DNA from: Bacteriovoracales bacterium
GTDB lineage: Bacteria > Bdellovibrionota > Bacteriovoracia > Bacteriovoracales > Bacteriovoracaceae
DNA: 60,532 bases
NCBI GenBank assembly: GCA_030149295.1
Contig: JASBRV010000003.1
Span: forward strand, 1 to 60,532
Direction of reading: 5' to 3'
Shown here: positions 32,238 to 41,256 of the stretch, in pieces
Numbering within the stretch: position 1 is the first letter of the stretch
Layout: every line of letters begins with the position of its first letter
Translations under genes and position numbers: made by a program
The notes under the pieces: model-generated
Seen by the model: the letters and a program-made list of their open reading frames with translations, nothing else
Told to the model about the DNA's origin: nothing
Databases searched by the model: none

Positions 32238-33952
32238 GAACGAACTCCTTCATTATTTTCTAGATAAACTTGGTTAAAAATAAATTGGTAAAGGCCGATA
32301 TTGAAGAAGGTATTTGCTAAACAGTAAAAGCCAAGATCCATAATCATATCTTGTTGTAAAAAGGCTTCAATAATATGTTCATTGACAAGGCTTTGAAGTA
32401 GAAAGGGAAAGTTTGTGAAATAAAGCATAAAAACAATGAGAAGACTTCCCATAAACTTTCTTTGAGCTTTGAAAATATTTCCCTTTTTACCGCAAACAAG
32501 AATGATAAAGGTGAATAGGGTTAAAACTCCATTTCCAATAATCTTGTAAGGTTCGTGCTCATGGACACCATAAAGAATAAAACTTTCCAAAATTTTATAG
32601 ATCATCATCAGAGCAATGAAAGCATTGGTGTTTTTCTGGTGAATCATGGAAAGTGATACCAGCATAATAAAAAAGGGGATGATGTCAAAATACTTTGCGT
32701 TGATCTCGATACCACCAATATTTATAAAATAGTTAAGTGTTAAATAGTAGAGAACCCACATGAGAGACCAAATTGAAACACTATTGCCTTTATTTATAAG
32801 TGGAAAAAAGAGCTTTTCGGCGAAATAACTTAGTTTATAGCCTAGTGTCCCGATCACCTCATATAAAGAATTTAAATGAAAGTGATGGAGATTCTGGTAA
32901 TAAAGAAATAATCTGATTTTTTTGGGAATAAGCTTTTGGTAGTGAACACCATTGGCCCGAAAAGGGCTCCTGTTTTCCCCGACCATTTCATGAAATGAGT
33001 GAAGAAGAGAAGGACTTTTAATAAATTGATAGACTTTATAAAAAGAGTTTGTGAAGAGATGGGCAAGAGCTAACTCCTTGTATCCAAGTGCAATCTCTAT
33101 CAACACAAAACCTATTTGTGTAGAGGAAGCGTAAGCCAGTAAAGCTTTAGCATTGTTTTGAACTCTAGACTGAAAGCTTGAATAAATAACAGTAAGAAGC
33201 CCAGATAGAAGAAGAAAGTTCTTTGCAATGGGAACCTCTTTTATTTGGTCGATATAAAAGAGGATCAAAAGTACACCAGTATTGATTGAAAGAGCACCGT
33301 AATAAATGGCACTCGAGGTGGTTGGTCCTTCCATTGCTTTAGGAAGCCATGGAGTGAAAGGAAAGCTTCCACTCTTAATTAGTCCTGCAATGATGATCCC
33401 TAAATAAAGAAAAGGGACATAAGCGCTATGGGCACTGATGATGTCATTATGCTGGAATAGAAGAAGGCTTGTAATAAGTAGGATGTCAGCAAATTTATAA
33501 AAACTTACAACATATAATGAATTTAGAATCGGTGGGTTTCTGTAGCTATAAAAACTAATTAAGAAAATTGAACTTACACCAATTAGCTCCCAGCCAGCGA
33601 AGAGAACTAGGGCTGAATTACCAAAGATAAAAAAGAATAAGCCAATCCAAAAGAGAGCATAGTTTAAAAAGAATTTTTTGAAATTGCTGTCCTTATGGAG
33701 GTAATTGCAAGTGAAGTGGGCTACAATTGCATAGAGAGTGTTAGATAAGAGAAATATCCAACCTTTCATAATGCTAAAGCTTAAAGGAGCTAAATTAAAA
33801 AGAGAGTAGGTTTCTTCAATTTTTCCAAGTGCGACGAATACACCAAAAACTGTTCCACCCAGACCTAGGAGTTGAAAGAGTAGTTTTAAAACTCTCTCTA
33901 AGGTAGGAGCTTCGGTGTTTAGAGACGATGAAAGAGGCTGAGTTCGATTCAT
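32234..33952 (-). CDS. dabB: DabB-like membrane subunit of inorganic carbon transporter
   Basis: A 572-residue proton-channel-type protein related to NuoL/MrpA. It has about 13-15 hydrophobic helices and the phrase AMEGPTTSSAIYYGALSINTG near residue 210 that corresponds to the conserved NuoL segment. It overlaps dabA by four bases. In DAB systems the DabB subunit passes cations to drive DabA-mediated hydration of CO2 to bicarbonate in the cell. The 4-base overlaps with dabA and the SulP gene show tight translational coupling. Confidence 0.85.
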   Translation of the reverse strand: MNRTQPLSSSLNTEAPTLERVLKLLFQLLGLGGTVFGVFVALGKIEETYSLFNLAPLSFSIMKGWIFLLSNTLYAIVAHFTCNYLHKDSNFKKFFLNYALFWIGLFFFIFGNSALVLFAGWELIGVSSIFLISFYSYRNPPILNSLYVVSFYKFADILLITSLLLFQHNDIISAHSAYVPFLYLGIIIAGLIKSGSFPFTPWLPKAMEGPTTSSAIYYGALSINTGVLLILFYIDQIKEVPIAKNFLLLSGLLTVIYSSFQSRVQNNAKALLAYASSTQIGFVLIEIALGYKELALAHLFTNSFYKVYQFIKSPSLLHSFHEMVGENRSPFRANGVHYQKLIPKKIRLFLYYQNLHHFHLNSLYEVIGTLGYKLSYFAEKLFFPLINKGNSVSIWSLMWVLYYLTLNYFINIGGIEINAKYFDIIPFFIMLVSLSMIHQKNTNAFIALMMIYKILESFILYGVHEHEPYKIIGNGVLTLFTFIILVCGKKGNIFKAQRKFMGSLLIVFMLYFTNFPFLLQSLVNEHIIEAFLQQDMIMDLGFYCLANTFFNIGLYQFIFNQVYLENNEGVRS

Positions 33953-36642
33953 GACACCTCTCCTTTTAGGGCGATATTTAGGATTTTACGTTTACCACGA
34001 TAAATTTCTTCACTACTTTTATAGACTTTCTTATTCTTCCCAAGTGGTGAGATCTTCCTAGGTTCATCTGTTCCATAGAGGAGATAATCCCCCTCGGGTT
34101 CTTTTAGGATTAGTCTTACCCATTCATTTTTGACGAGATTTCTCACCTCGATATTTTTTTTAAGCACTCTTTCAAATTTGCTCCTATCTGCTTCGATAAG
34201 AAAGGTAATCCTAGCGGGTTCATGAATTTCGACCATCTGCCAAGGAAGACCCATTTGAAGGTCACTTTGATACCCATTCATCACTCCAAGAAGAGAAACA
34301 ACATTGTGGGCTTGTTTCACTCCGGCACCAAATTTATCCTGGTCTACAAAGCTAAAGTAATACTCAAGACTAATACCTGCGCATACAGGTATTACTGCCG
34401 AAAGAAGAGCGAGGAGATTATCTCCTTTTGGGTCGTTTTCATTTTCATAGGATACAAGGAAGGCCCTTCTGTCCATAAAAATTGATTTATTCGTATCTCG
34501 TTTGCCAACTAAGCAAAAGGCATTGGTATTATGGCCATATTCAGGCCGAGGCTGAGAAAAGTCATAAGACCTATTTTGAGCCGCTAGAAATGCCTCTTCA
34601 CCTGAGATCGAAAGAGATACATTTTCGAATTTTCTCATTCTCTCTTTTGCATCTTTTTTTTCTACATAATGACAAGAATCTTCGAGAAACTTTCTTTGTT
34701 CCTCATTAAGAGGTGTATCTTCAAAAGTGAGGATCTTTCCTGTAGAGGTACAATGATAGCCTCCAACAAAAATAGTATTCTCGGGTATCAAGATATCTCT
34801 TTCTTTAAGTAATTCTCTCACACTCTCTTTATTTAAAGCCGTTGCCATCAAACGTGCATTTGGAGCACCTTTTCCGCCTGCACAAGCTCCGCAGTTATAA
34901 GCTGCCCCGTGAGGATTATTCATACTTTTAGAGCCGTGACCACATAGGAAGACTACTTGACCCCAGCTTTTATTCATTCCGGTGATAAGAATCATATTTG
35001 AGGCAACATCAGCGAGTTCTTGATCAGTAAAACCTTCAAGCTTATTGTCTTCACGGTTCCAGTAGTTGAGTTGAGTGGGAATTGGAGGATACATGATCTT
35101 TTTAAGTTTTTTTCTTAGAGAATGAACTTTTCTTGGTGCCAGATTTTCAAAGAGAAAAAGCATTCCAGTAAACGGACCTAAGAATAGTGAGAGAATACTT
35201 CCTACCAGAGGGAGGTTGGAATTGTGAAAAAGGAAATGCTTTAACGTTGCTAATTTTTGAAAACTTAATTTTTCTTCATCCCTAACCTCTTCATAGACAT
35301 ACTTAGTGGGGTTGGCATTCACCGGACAAAGAGCTCTAAAGTGCGCTTCTCTTAAAGAGCGGTATTTAATATTCAATCCAAAGTGGCCAGCGTAACCAAA
35401 TGTCTCGATGGACTTTGAGTATTCCTCGAAATGTCTTCTTGTTGACTCTTCTCGGTCATCAATACATGTAACAACTTGAAGATATGGTGAAAATTTTTCA
35501 CTTTTTAATGTTTGTCGATGAGCGTTTATTAGGTCCTGATAAAGATGTCTTTCATATGCTTCTTGCCACACACGTGTCAGTTTTTGTAGGTTCCATGTGA
35601 GGAGTTCTTCTTTATATAAGAAAAACTTTTTTTGAGTTAAATCCTCATCTTTAAGCTCTTTATTTAAGGAATCATAGAAATAATTTAAGATCTCAAATTG
35701 ATAATCGTTAGATATTATAAATTCGTAAGTCACAAAGTGTAGATCTTTGTCACTTTTAAGTGTTTCATAAGCTGCAAGTTCAAAGCTCAGGCAAAAAGCG
35801 ATGTAATCAAATTTGTTCGCAATAATATGTGTCGGGTTAAAACCAGGATTTTCATTAAGGGCATAAATTAATCCAGTCCAGCCTTTTGATCTGTTGAGAA
35901 CTTGAAATAGATATTTGTCGAAATACTTGAAGGGGATATTAAGCTTTTTCTTGAAAATTTCTAAACTTTTATAAATGGTATATTCATTATAACTTAGTGT
36001 CTCATAAGCATTGAGAAGATTTTGGTTAAGTTTGGTTTTAGGGAGATACTTTAGGTATTGCTTAAAACAGTGATGGAACCCTTTGTCACGATCTTCCATT
36101 TCCCAGTAAGATGTTCCTTTATCAAAAAAGGCCGCAAGGAATCTTAGCTTTAGGTCCTGCAAATTTTTGTCTAAGGATTTGGCCCTGTAGGAATCCTTGG
36201 TAAAATCCCAGAATGTTGTCACTCTGGCATAGTTATGGTCGGTTTCAGGTTTTTCTTTGAGAAGTTTTTCAATAAATTTATTTCTCAAAGGATTAGGAAT
36301 TGGTTCATACCTCTCGTTCCAATCCAAGATATTGATGAATTCATAAGGATACTTACAGCACTGGTCTAAAGAGCCTGCTTGGTCGTCCATATTAATACGA
36401 CCATGTGAATATTCTTTTTGATACCAAGAAATTGGCATATGAGTTTGAGCACCGAAGAGATCTTTTGCCTCAAATAAGGCTTTAAAAAACTCCTTTCCCT
36501 CAAAAGCATGAAGGGTGTTGTGGTGGACAAAGTATTCTAGGGGACCTTGTCTTAGCAGGTATTTTTCACACCATTCGAGTGCTTTTTTATATTTATTTTC
36601 TTCGTGACTTACTTGAAAGCCAACATCTTCTATCCGTCTCAA
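33949..36642 (-). CDS. dabA: DabA-like zinc subunit of inorganic carbon transporter (DUF2309)
   Basis: An 897-residue cytoplasmic protein of the DUF2309/UPF0753 family. The predicted zinc and catalytic residues are all visible: Cys393 and Asp395 in VVTCIDDREES, His569 in FLCGHGSKS, Cys584 in YNCGACAGGKGAPNARLMA. Proteins of this type resemble beta-carbonic anhydrases and work with DabB to turn CO2 into trapped bicarbonate. The length is normal for a shorter family member. The start is TTG, with an AGGTG site. It is the first large gene of the operon; a divergent LysR gene lies beyond the small exported gene. Confidence 0.93.
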   Translation of the reverse strand: MRRIEDVGFQVSHEENKYKKALEWCEKYLLRQGPLEYFVHHNTLHAFEGKEFFKALFEAKDLFGAQTHMPISWYQKEYSHGRINMDDQAGSLDQCCKYPYEFINILDWNERYEPIPNPLRNKFIEKLLKEKPETDHNYARVTTFWDFTKDSYRAKSLDKNLQDLKLRFLAAFFDKGTSYWEMEDRDKGFHHCFKQYLKYLPKTKLNQNLLNAYETLSYNEYTIYKSLEIFKKKLNIPFKYFDKYLFQVLNRSKGWTGLIYALNENPGFNPTHIIANKFDYIAFCLSFELAAYETLKSDKDLHFVTYEFIISNDYQFEILNYFYDSLNKELKDEDLTQKKFFLYKEELLTWNLQKLTRVWQEAYERHLYQDLINAHRQTLKSEKFSPYLQVVTCIDDREESTRRHFEEYSKSIETFGYAGHFGLNIKYRSLREAHFRALCPVNANPTKYVYEEVRDEEKLSFQKLATLKHFLFHNSNLPLVGSILSLFLGPFTGMLFLFENLAPRKVHSLRKKLKKIMYPPIPTQLNYWNREDNKLEGFTDQELADVASNMILITGMNKSWGQVVFLCGHGSKSMNNPHGAAYNCGACAGGKGAPNARLMATALNKESVRELLKERDILIPENTIFVGGYHCTSTGKILTFEDTPLNEEQRKFLEDSCHYVEKKDAKERMRKFENVSLSISGEEAFLAAQNRSYDFSQPRPEYGHNTNAFCLVGKRDTNKSIFMDRRAFLVSYENENDPKGDNLLALLSAVIPVCAGISLEYYFSFVDQDKFGAGVKQAHNVVSLLGVMNGYQSDLQMGLPWQMVEIHEPARITFLIEADRSKFERVLKKNIEVRNLVKNEWVRLILKEPEGDYLLYGTDEPRKISPLGKNKKVYKSSEEIYRGKRKILNIALKGEVS

Positions 36643-36696
36643 AGGGCACCTGTCCTAGTTGATAAATTTAACTAATAACCGGAGAAAATTTAAAAT

Positions 36697-37020
36697 TTAG
36701 AGAAATCTAGAAGGAGGACCGGTTTTGTGGATGGAAGAAAATTGGCGATGTTTATTTGAATTGATTTCACCTGTGTGAGAAAGGTCATGGAAGTAGAGGA
36801 GAAGTTTTTGAATTTGAAAATGGACACTGACTTCTTGATGGGAAAAGTTTTCCATAGACCAAGCTTCAGGGATCTCATCGCTGCTTTTTTCAACCTTTGA
36901 AACGACTTCTATAAGTGATTCGCCCTCTGCCTCGAAAGCAGGATAGGTACCTGACCCATTCCCAAGAGAGGAGAGGATAATAATACAGGTGAATAGGCTA
37001 GCGATTATCTTTTGTGCCAT
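36697..37020 (-). CDS. Small exported protein preceding dabA
   Basis: A 107-residue protein with a signal peptide (MAQKIIASLFTCIIILSSLG). The mature part is acidic in the middle (SLIEVVSKVEKSSDEIPEAW), then richer in His and Lys to the end (HTGEINSNKHRQFSSIHK). I do not recognise a family. It is 54 bases upstream of dabA on the same strand and so probably first in the dab operon, divergent from the LysR gene. His residues could bind a metal such as zinc for DabA (speculation). Confidence 0.6.
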   Translation of the reverse strand: MAQKIIASLFTCIIILSSLGNGSGTYPAFEAEGESLIEVVSKVEKSSDEIPEAWSMENFSHQEVSVHFQIQKLLLYFHDLSHTGEINSNKHRQFSSIHKTGPPSRFL

Positions 37021-37066
37021 GCCTTAATTTTACAGGAGTTCCAAGATTCAATAAATCAGTATTAAA

Positions 37067-37081
37067 AGAATTGTAAATTCT
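37067..37081. promoter_or_regulatory. AGAATT-GTA-AATTCT palindrome, candidate LysR operator
   Basis: A perfect 6+6 inverted repeat between the divergent small exported gene and the LysR gene. LysR regulators usually bind such repeats in the gap between their own gene and the divergent target operon, here dab. Confidence 0.4.
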
Positions 37082-37105
37082 CTTTTTCCGAACTAAAATA
37101 AGTGT

Positions 37106-37996
37106 GTGTTAAATACTCTAAACTTCAAACATATTTATTATTTTTGGGTGGTCGCTTCAGAAGGATCAATTGTCAAAGCTGCCACAAAAGTCAATGTTTC
37201 AAACAGTTCAATTTCAGAGCAGATCAAAATTCTGGAGGGGCGTCTTGGTGTAAATCTTTTTGAAAGACGAGGAAAAAATCTCGTTCTTACTGATATTGGG
37301 CAAAGAGTTTATAACCAAACGAATCCGTTTTTTTCTTCAACTGAAGAGCTTTTTGAAAGTATTGTTAATCACAAAAAAACTAATGTTCGCTTTTTAAGAA
37401 TTGGACTAGTTCCTGGATTACCAGAAGACGAACGCTATGATCTTACCTTTCCGTTTGTTGAGGATATTACCTACACTGTTCGGCTTCTAAAGGGGGAGAA
37501 CGCGTCTCTCAAGCAAGCCTTTGAGGAGAGAGAGCTAGATATGATTCTTACAATAAATGATCACCTCATACCCAAAAAACAAGCGGAACGTTTTATTATC
37601 AAAGAAATGGAGCATGTCTTTGTTTGTTCAAAAAAGTTTTACTCTAGTCTTGGCAATGAGAAGTTTCCTCAAAACTTAGATAAAAAGCGATTTATTAACT
37701 TTACTAATGACTCAGATCTCCATTTTGAACTCTATAGTTTTTTTCACTCTCATGATGTGAGTCCTCTTAGAATTGCGGAAATTGATGACATCTTTGTTTT
37801 GAAGAGGCTCGTGTTAGAAGGTCAGGGCTTTGCGCTTTTACCAAAGTCTACTGTGACAAAGGAAATAAAATCTAAAAAATTAATTGTCTTAAGCGAAAGT
37901 GAACAATTTAAGAGAAATCTTATCTGCTATTTTCATAAATCTTTTAGAGAGGAACCTTTTCTTACCCACTTAAGGGCACTAAAAGAAGCTCCTTAA
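37106..37996 (+). CDS. LysR-family regulator, NhaR-like
   Basis: A 296-residue regulator. The N-terminal helix-turn-helix (FKHIYYFWVVASEGSIVKAA, then SISEQIKILEGRLGVNLFER) matches the LysR type, and specifically has the FWVVA-EG pattern of NhaR. The effector domain follows from about residue 95. The start is GTG. It is divergent from the dab operon with a palindrome in the gap, so control of dab is likely. NhaR responds to sodium; whether this one senses cation, pH or inorganic carbon is not known. Its end overlaps the convergent hydroxylase gene by four bases. Confidence 0.88.
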   Translation: MLNTLNFKHIYYFWVVASEGSIVKAATKVNVSNSSISEQIKILEGRLGVNLFERRGKNLVLTDIGQRVYNQTNPFFSSTEELFESIVNHKKTNVRFLRIGLVPGLPEDERYDLTFPFVEDITYTVRLLKGENASLKQAFEERELDMILTINDHLIPKKQAERFIIKEMEHVFVCSKKFYSSLGNEKFPQNLDKKRFINFTNDSDLHFELYSFFHSHDVSPLRIAEIDDIFVLKRLVLEGQGFALLPKSTVTKEIKSKKLIVLSESEQFKRNLICYFHKSFREEPFLTHLRALKEAP

Positions 37997-39051
37997 AGGT
38001 CATTAAGTGACAGTAGAAAATCAAAACCTCTTGGAACTTTTTTAAACATTTTAAAAAAGAATCTGCGCAATCGCGTATGATGGGAAAGCGTCAGGGCCAG
38101 TGTCACCATAAAACTGTAATGCCAGTAATGAAGCTTAAAGCGAAGCTCTGAGAACCAATTCCACTTTGAAAAGTTATTGGCAACGATTTGTGCTCCTTTA
38201 AAACCCAGGGATAGGCCTTCTCCTGTGATTCCATCAAGAAAGCAATAGGCATCGCCAAGAAAAAATAACCTTCCGACTTTGATATCTTTTGAGCGAGTAG
38301 AAAAAGGACCATATCCTCGAAAGTCTCCTTGGCTTTTATTGAAATGAATCTTTTCTTTCAGCTCAGGAAAAGACTTCCAAAGTGTGTCTCGCAGACTATC
38401 TCCACAGGGAAGAGCTTCTTCAAACCACAAAAAAGCAATTTCTACTTTAGTGTTACTAACTGGAGTGACATAGGCCTCAACCTTTTCACTCCAGTAAACT
38501 TCAACCTTGTCACTCCAAGGAGCCTGAAGAAAATGTTCTCTTGCGCCCATTCTCCATGGACCTTTTCTTACTAAGCGATTGTGATGAGTTTTTCTTAAGG
38601 TAGAATTCAACCCATCGCAAGCAAAGGCATAGTCATAGTTTCGGTGTTCGCCGTCGACCTTTATTCGAAACATATCGTAATTATTGGAAGTTTCAGTAAT
38701 TGTTGTGTTGGGATAAAGGTTGATATTAGACTTTTCTCTAATCTTATCGATAATTTTTTGTGAAAGAATCTTTCTCTCTATTCCAAACCCCTTTTTTGGT
38801 AGCGATCCCATAAGAGAGAGAGGGCCATCGTGATAGCTAATTCCATTGAAAGGTCGACTTTCAAGATCTGTTTTAAAATTAATGCCCAGTTTTTTTAGTA
38901 TCTTAATTCCAGAAGGCATTAAGCCTTGACCACAGGTCTTGTCTCGAGGCCACTTACCTTTTTCGTATAGGTCTACTGAATATCCTTGCTTTTCTAGATA
39001 GAGGGCAGTGACAAGACCCACAGGCCCTCCTCCAATGACCGCTACTTTCAT
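37993..39051 (-). CDS. FAD-dependent hydroxylase, SrsC-like, of the phenolic-lipid locus
   Basis: A 352-residue flavoprotein of the aromatic hydroxylase/geranylgeranyl-reductase type: Rossmann VAVIGGGPVGLVTALYLE at the N-terminus and the second FAD contact GRLFFLGDAYCFLDGITGEG near residue 275. It is the last gene in a run with a type III PKS and methyltransferase, overlapping the latter by four bases. The combination PKS-methyltransferase-flavin hydroxylase matches the arrangement of srsABC of Streptomyces, which makes alkylresorcinol-derived quinones. The inferred role is ring hydroxylation or oxidation of an alkylresorcinol. Confidence 0.82.
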   Translation of the reverse strand: MKVAVIGGGPVGLVTALYLEKQGYSVDLYEKGKWPRDKTCGQGLMPSGIKILKKLGINFKTDLESRPFNGISYHDGPLSLMGSLPKKGFGIERKILSQKIIDKIREKSNINLYPNTTITETSNNYDMFRIKVDGEHRNYDYAFACDGLNSTLRKTHHNRLVRKGPWRMGAREHFLQAPWSDKVEVYWSEKVEAYVTPVSNTKVEIAFLWFEEALPCGDSLRDTLWKSFPELKEKIHFNKSQGDFRGYGPFSTRSKDIKVGRLFFLGDAYCFLDGITGEGLSLGFKGAQIVANNFSKWNWFSELRFKLHYWHYSFMVTLALTLSHHTRLRRFFFKMFKKVPRGFDFLLSLNDL

Positions 39052-39596
39052 GAAAGTGAACCTTTAAAAAATTGTTGTTGATAATCATTGTGATTTGATA
39101 GCATTTTCTCTTCAAAACGGATTCGAAAGAAAAGAATGATCGCATTACACAGACTAAAAAAAATAGCTTGCTTCCATAATCCTGCTATGAGGGGGAGGGC
39201 TGCAATTTCTAAAATGACTCCAATATAATTGGGATGCCTCACGATTTTAAAAATTCCTGATTTGATAACGGGAACTTTTGGTAAAATCATCACTCTCGTA
39301 GACCATCTTTTACCAAGTGTTGTTATTGCGCTAATTCTAAAGAACTGACCTATGATGAAAAATAAAAGAAATACACCGAATATTACAGGAGAAAATGACA
39401 GCTGCATCTGAAAGGCGCTATAGAGTAAGGTAATTAACCAGCTCGTATGAAGGATAACCATAAAGATATAGTTATTTTCGGGTAAAACTTTTCCACCGAT
39501 AGAAGTTATATACTCTTCATTCCTTTTAGAGATGACCAGTTCTGCGAGTCGTTGAACTAGAGTGAATAGAACAAGTATCTTAAATCCTAATTCCAT
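39048..39596 (-). CDS. ICMT-family membrane methyltransferase, SrsB-like
   Basis: A 182-residue membrane protein of the isoprenylcysteine carboxyl methyltransferase family. The core motif is GIFKIVRHPNYIGVILE near residue 113, then FRIRFEEKML near 160. Five hydrophobic segments are present. It overlaps the type III PKS gene by ten bases and the hydroxylase gene by four. In srs-type clusters such an enzyme methylates a ring hydroxyl of the phenolic lipid. Confidence 0.85.
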   Translation of the reverse strand: MELGFKILVLFTLVQRLAELVISKRNEEYITSIGGKVLPENNYIFMVILHTSWLITLLYSAFQMQLSFSPVIFGVFLLFFIIGQFFRISAITTLGKRWSTRVMILPKVPVIKSGIFKIVRHPNYIGVILEIAALPLIAGLWKQAIFFSLCNAIILFFRIRFEEKMLSNHNDYQQQFFKGSLS

Positions 39597-40663
39597 CGTA
39601 ATAGTCCAATCTCAGCACTAAAGGCAGGGCCCATTGCTAAACTTAAGCCCAAAGAGCCTCTTTGGGTTTTTCCTTGTGCCTCATATTCAATAAGGTGTCT
39701 TTTAAAAATATCAAGAACACTTACTGAAGACATATTTCCAAGCTCGTTAAGACTCTTCCAGGAGTGGCTTAATCCCTTTTCCGGAAGATCAAGAATTTTT
39801 TCCATAGCCAAAAGGACTTTTGGACCACCAGGGTGAGCAAAATAGCTTGAAAGTTCAGAGCGATGAAGATTATGCTTTTTAAGAAAATTATTAAGAGGAC
39901 CTGCTAGTTGATTTTCTGTTACGTCAGGAACATTTTTATTTAGAATAATCTTTAATCCTTGTTCGCCTACATCCCACCCCATAACATCTTCTGACTCTGG
40001 AAAAAAAACGCTTTCTCCTTGCAGGTGGTGAAGGGGAGCGGTTGTCGCTAGAGGATGTTCATCGCCTACCATCAGGACTGCTGCGCAACCATCACCAAAT
40101 AAACCTGTTGAGACGAGATTAGCTACACTGACATCTTGTACTTGAAAGGTAAGGGAACAGCACTCTACTGAGAGAAACAGGACAGCTTCACTGGGGTAAG
40201 CCTTAAGATAATCTCCAACTCTGTTGATTCCTGCCACCCCTGCCATGCAGCCGAGCCCCATGAGGGGAACTCTTTTGGTATTTTGAGGAAAATCAATTCT
40301 ATTCATGAGTCTTGCTTCAAGAGAGGGAATGGCAAAACCAGTGACAGTATTGCTCCAGATACTGGAAATATCACTTGGTTTGAGATTATTTTTTTCAAGT
40401 ATCATTTGAGTCGCTTTTTCCATCATATTGAGAGAAGACTCGATAAACTTCTTATTTCTTTCCCCAAAGCTCATTTCTTTAAAGTAATCTTCTAAGGGCA
40501 TACTAAGATTTCGGGAGCCAACGAGCACGTTTTCTTGGATTGCTTGAAGGCGCTTGGTATTTTTAACTCTAGTTTCCCAAACCTTTTTTAAAGCTTCGAT
40601 AATTTCATGTTGTTCGTATTTATTTTCTGGGAAGCTTGTTTCAATTGATACGATAGCTGGCAT
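39587..40663 (-). CDS. Type III polyketide synthase (alkylresorcinol/alkylpyrone type)
   Basis: A 358-residue chalcone synthase superfamily enzyme with the full catalytic triad: Cys139 (GLGCMAGV), His277 (FAHPGG) and Asn310 (NELGNMSS). It would extend a fatty acyl starter with malonyl-CoA to an alkylresorcinol or alkylpyrone. The length is normal. The ATG has an AGGAGA site. It lies downstream of the YceI gene (8-base gap) and is followed by overlapping methyltransferase and hydroxylase genes. The assignment to this family is firm; the product is inferred from the neighbours. Confidence 0.93.
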   Translation of the reverse strand: MPAIVSIETSFPENKYEQHEIIEALKKVWETRVKNTKRLQAIQENVLVGSRNLSMPLEDYFKEMSFGERNKKFIESSLNMMEKATQMILEKNNLKPSDISSIWSNTVTGFAIPSLEARLMNRIDFPQNTKRVPLMGLGCMAGVAGINRVGDYLKAYPSEAVLFLSVECCSLTFQVQDVSVANLVSTGLFGDGCAAVLMVGDEHPLATTAPLHHLQGESVFFPESEDVMGWDVGEQGLKIILNKNVPDVTENQLAGPLNNFLKKHNLHRSELSSYFAHPGGPKVLLAMEKILDLPEKGLSHSWKSLNELGNMSSVSVLDIFKRHLIEYEAQGKTQRGSLGLSLAMGPAFSAEIGLLRWN

Positions 40664-40671
40664 GTTTTCTC

Positions 40672-41256
40672 CTATTGTAGGGGATGAGAAAGATTAATAT
40701 TAAGCCTTATTTCATCAGAAAGTTTTGCTACGGCAATAGAGGGATCTGGTATCTCCATGGCCTTTAAACTCCATATTGTTTTTCCTTTTAGTGTCAATTG
40801 GTTGTTGTCGTAACTTGATGTGAAAGAAATCTTGAATGGTTTCTCCTTTCCTCTTATGAGGACAGTTCCGTCATAAGACCTTTCTCTTTTATCTTTAATA
40901 AAAATTGGACCAGTGATTTTTACTAAAACTTCTTTGAATTGTTTAGCTCCCATACATTTATTGTGAAGCTTTTCATCGCGAGATTCACTATCCGAGTTCA
41001 TTGCGGTAATGGGGAATCTTAATGTCATATTCCTTAGGACCATATTCTCTTTATTTAGTTCAGCAGTATATTTATAAGAAAGAACATAACCATATACATC
41101 ACTTGAAAAAAGACCAATTTTTGTACTTTCAACAATCCATGTGAGATGAGCCTTTTTTTCAGCTTCTTCAAAGTTTTTAAAATATACTTCTCTTTCAATA
41201 TTGGCTGCCATTACAAGTTGGCTAAAAGAAAAGAGAAGAAACACAAAAAATCTCAT
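40672..41256 (-). CDS. YceI-like exported lipid-binding protein
   Basis: About 194 residues from the ATG at 41256, with GGAGGA just upstream and a signal peptide (MRFFVFLLFSFSQLVMA). The mature part is a beta barrel in the YceI style: LTWIVESTKIGLFSS, RFPITAMNSDSESRDEKLHN and ITGPIFI. YceI proteins bind polyisoprenoid or other long lipids in the periplasm. Its place before the PKS gene suggests it carries the phenolic lipid or a precursor. It overlaps the upstream membrane methyltransferase gene by four bases. Confidence 0.75.
   Translation of the reverse strand: MRFFVFLLFSFSQLVMAANIEREVYFKNFEEAEKKAHLTWIVESTKIGLFSSDVYGYVLSYKYTAELNKENMVLRNMTLRFPITAMNSDSESRDEKLHNKCMGAKQFKEVLVKITGPIFIKDKRERSYDGTVLIRGKEKPFKISFTSSYDNNQLTLKGKTIWSLKAMEIPDPSIAVAKLSDEIRLNINLSHPLQ

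Noticed and set aside
31615-32277. Several frames antisense to the SulP gene
   Set aside because: They mirror the membrane-helix codons of SulP and show no independent features.
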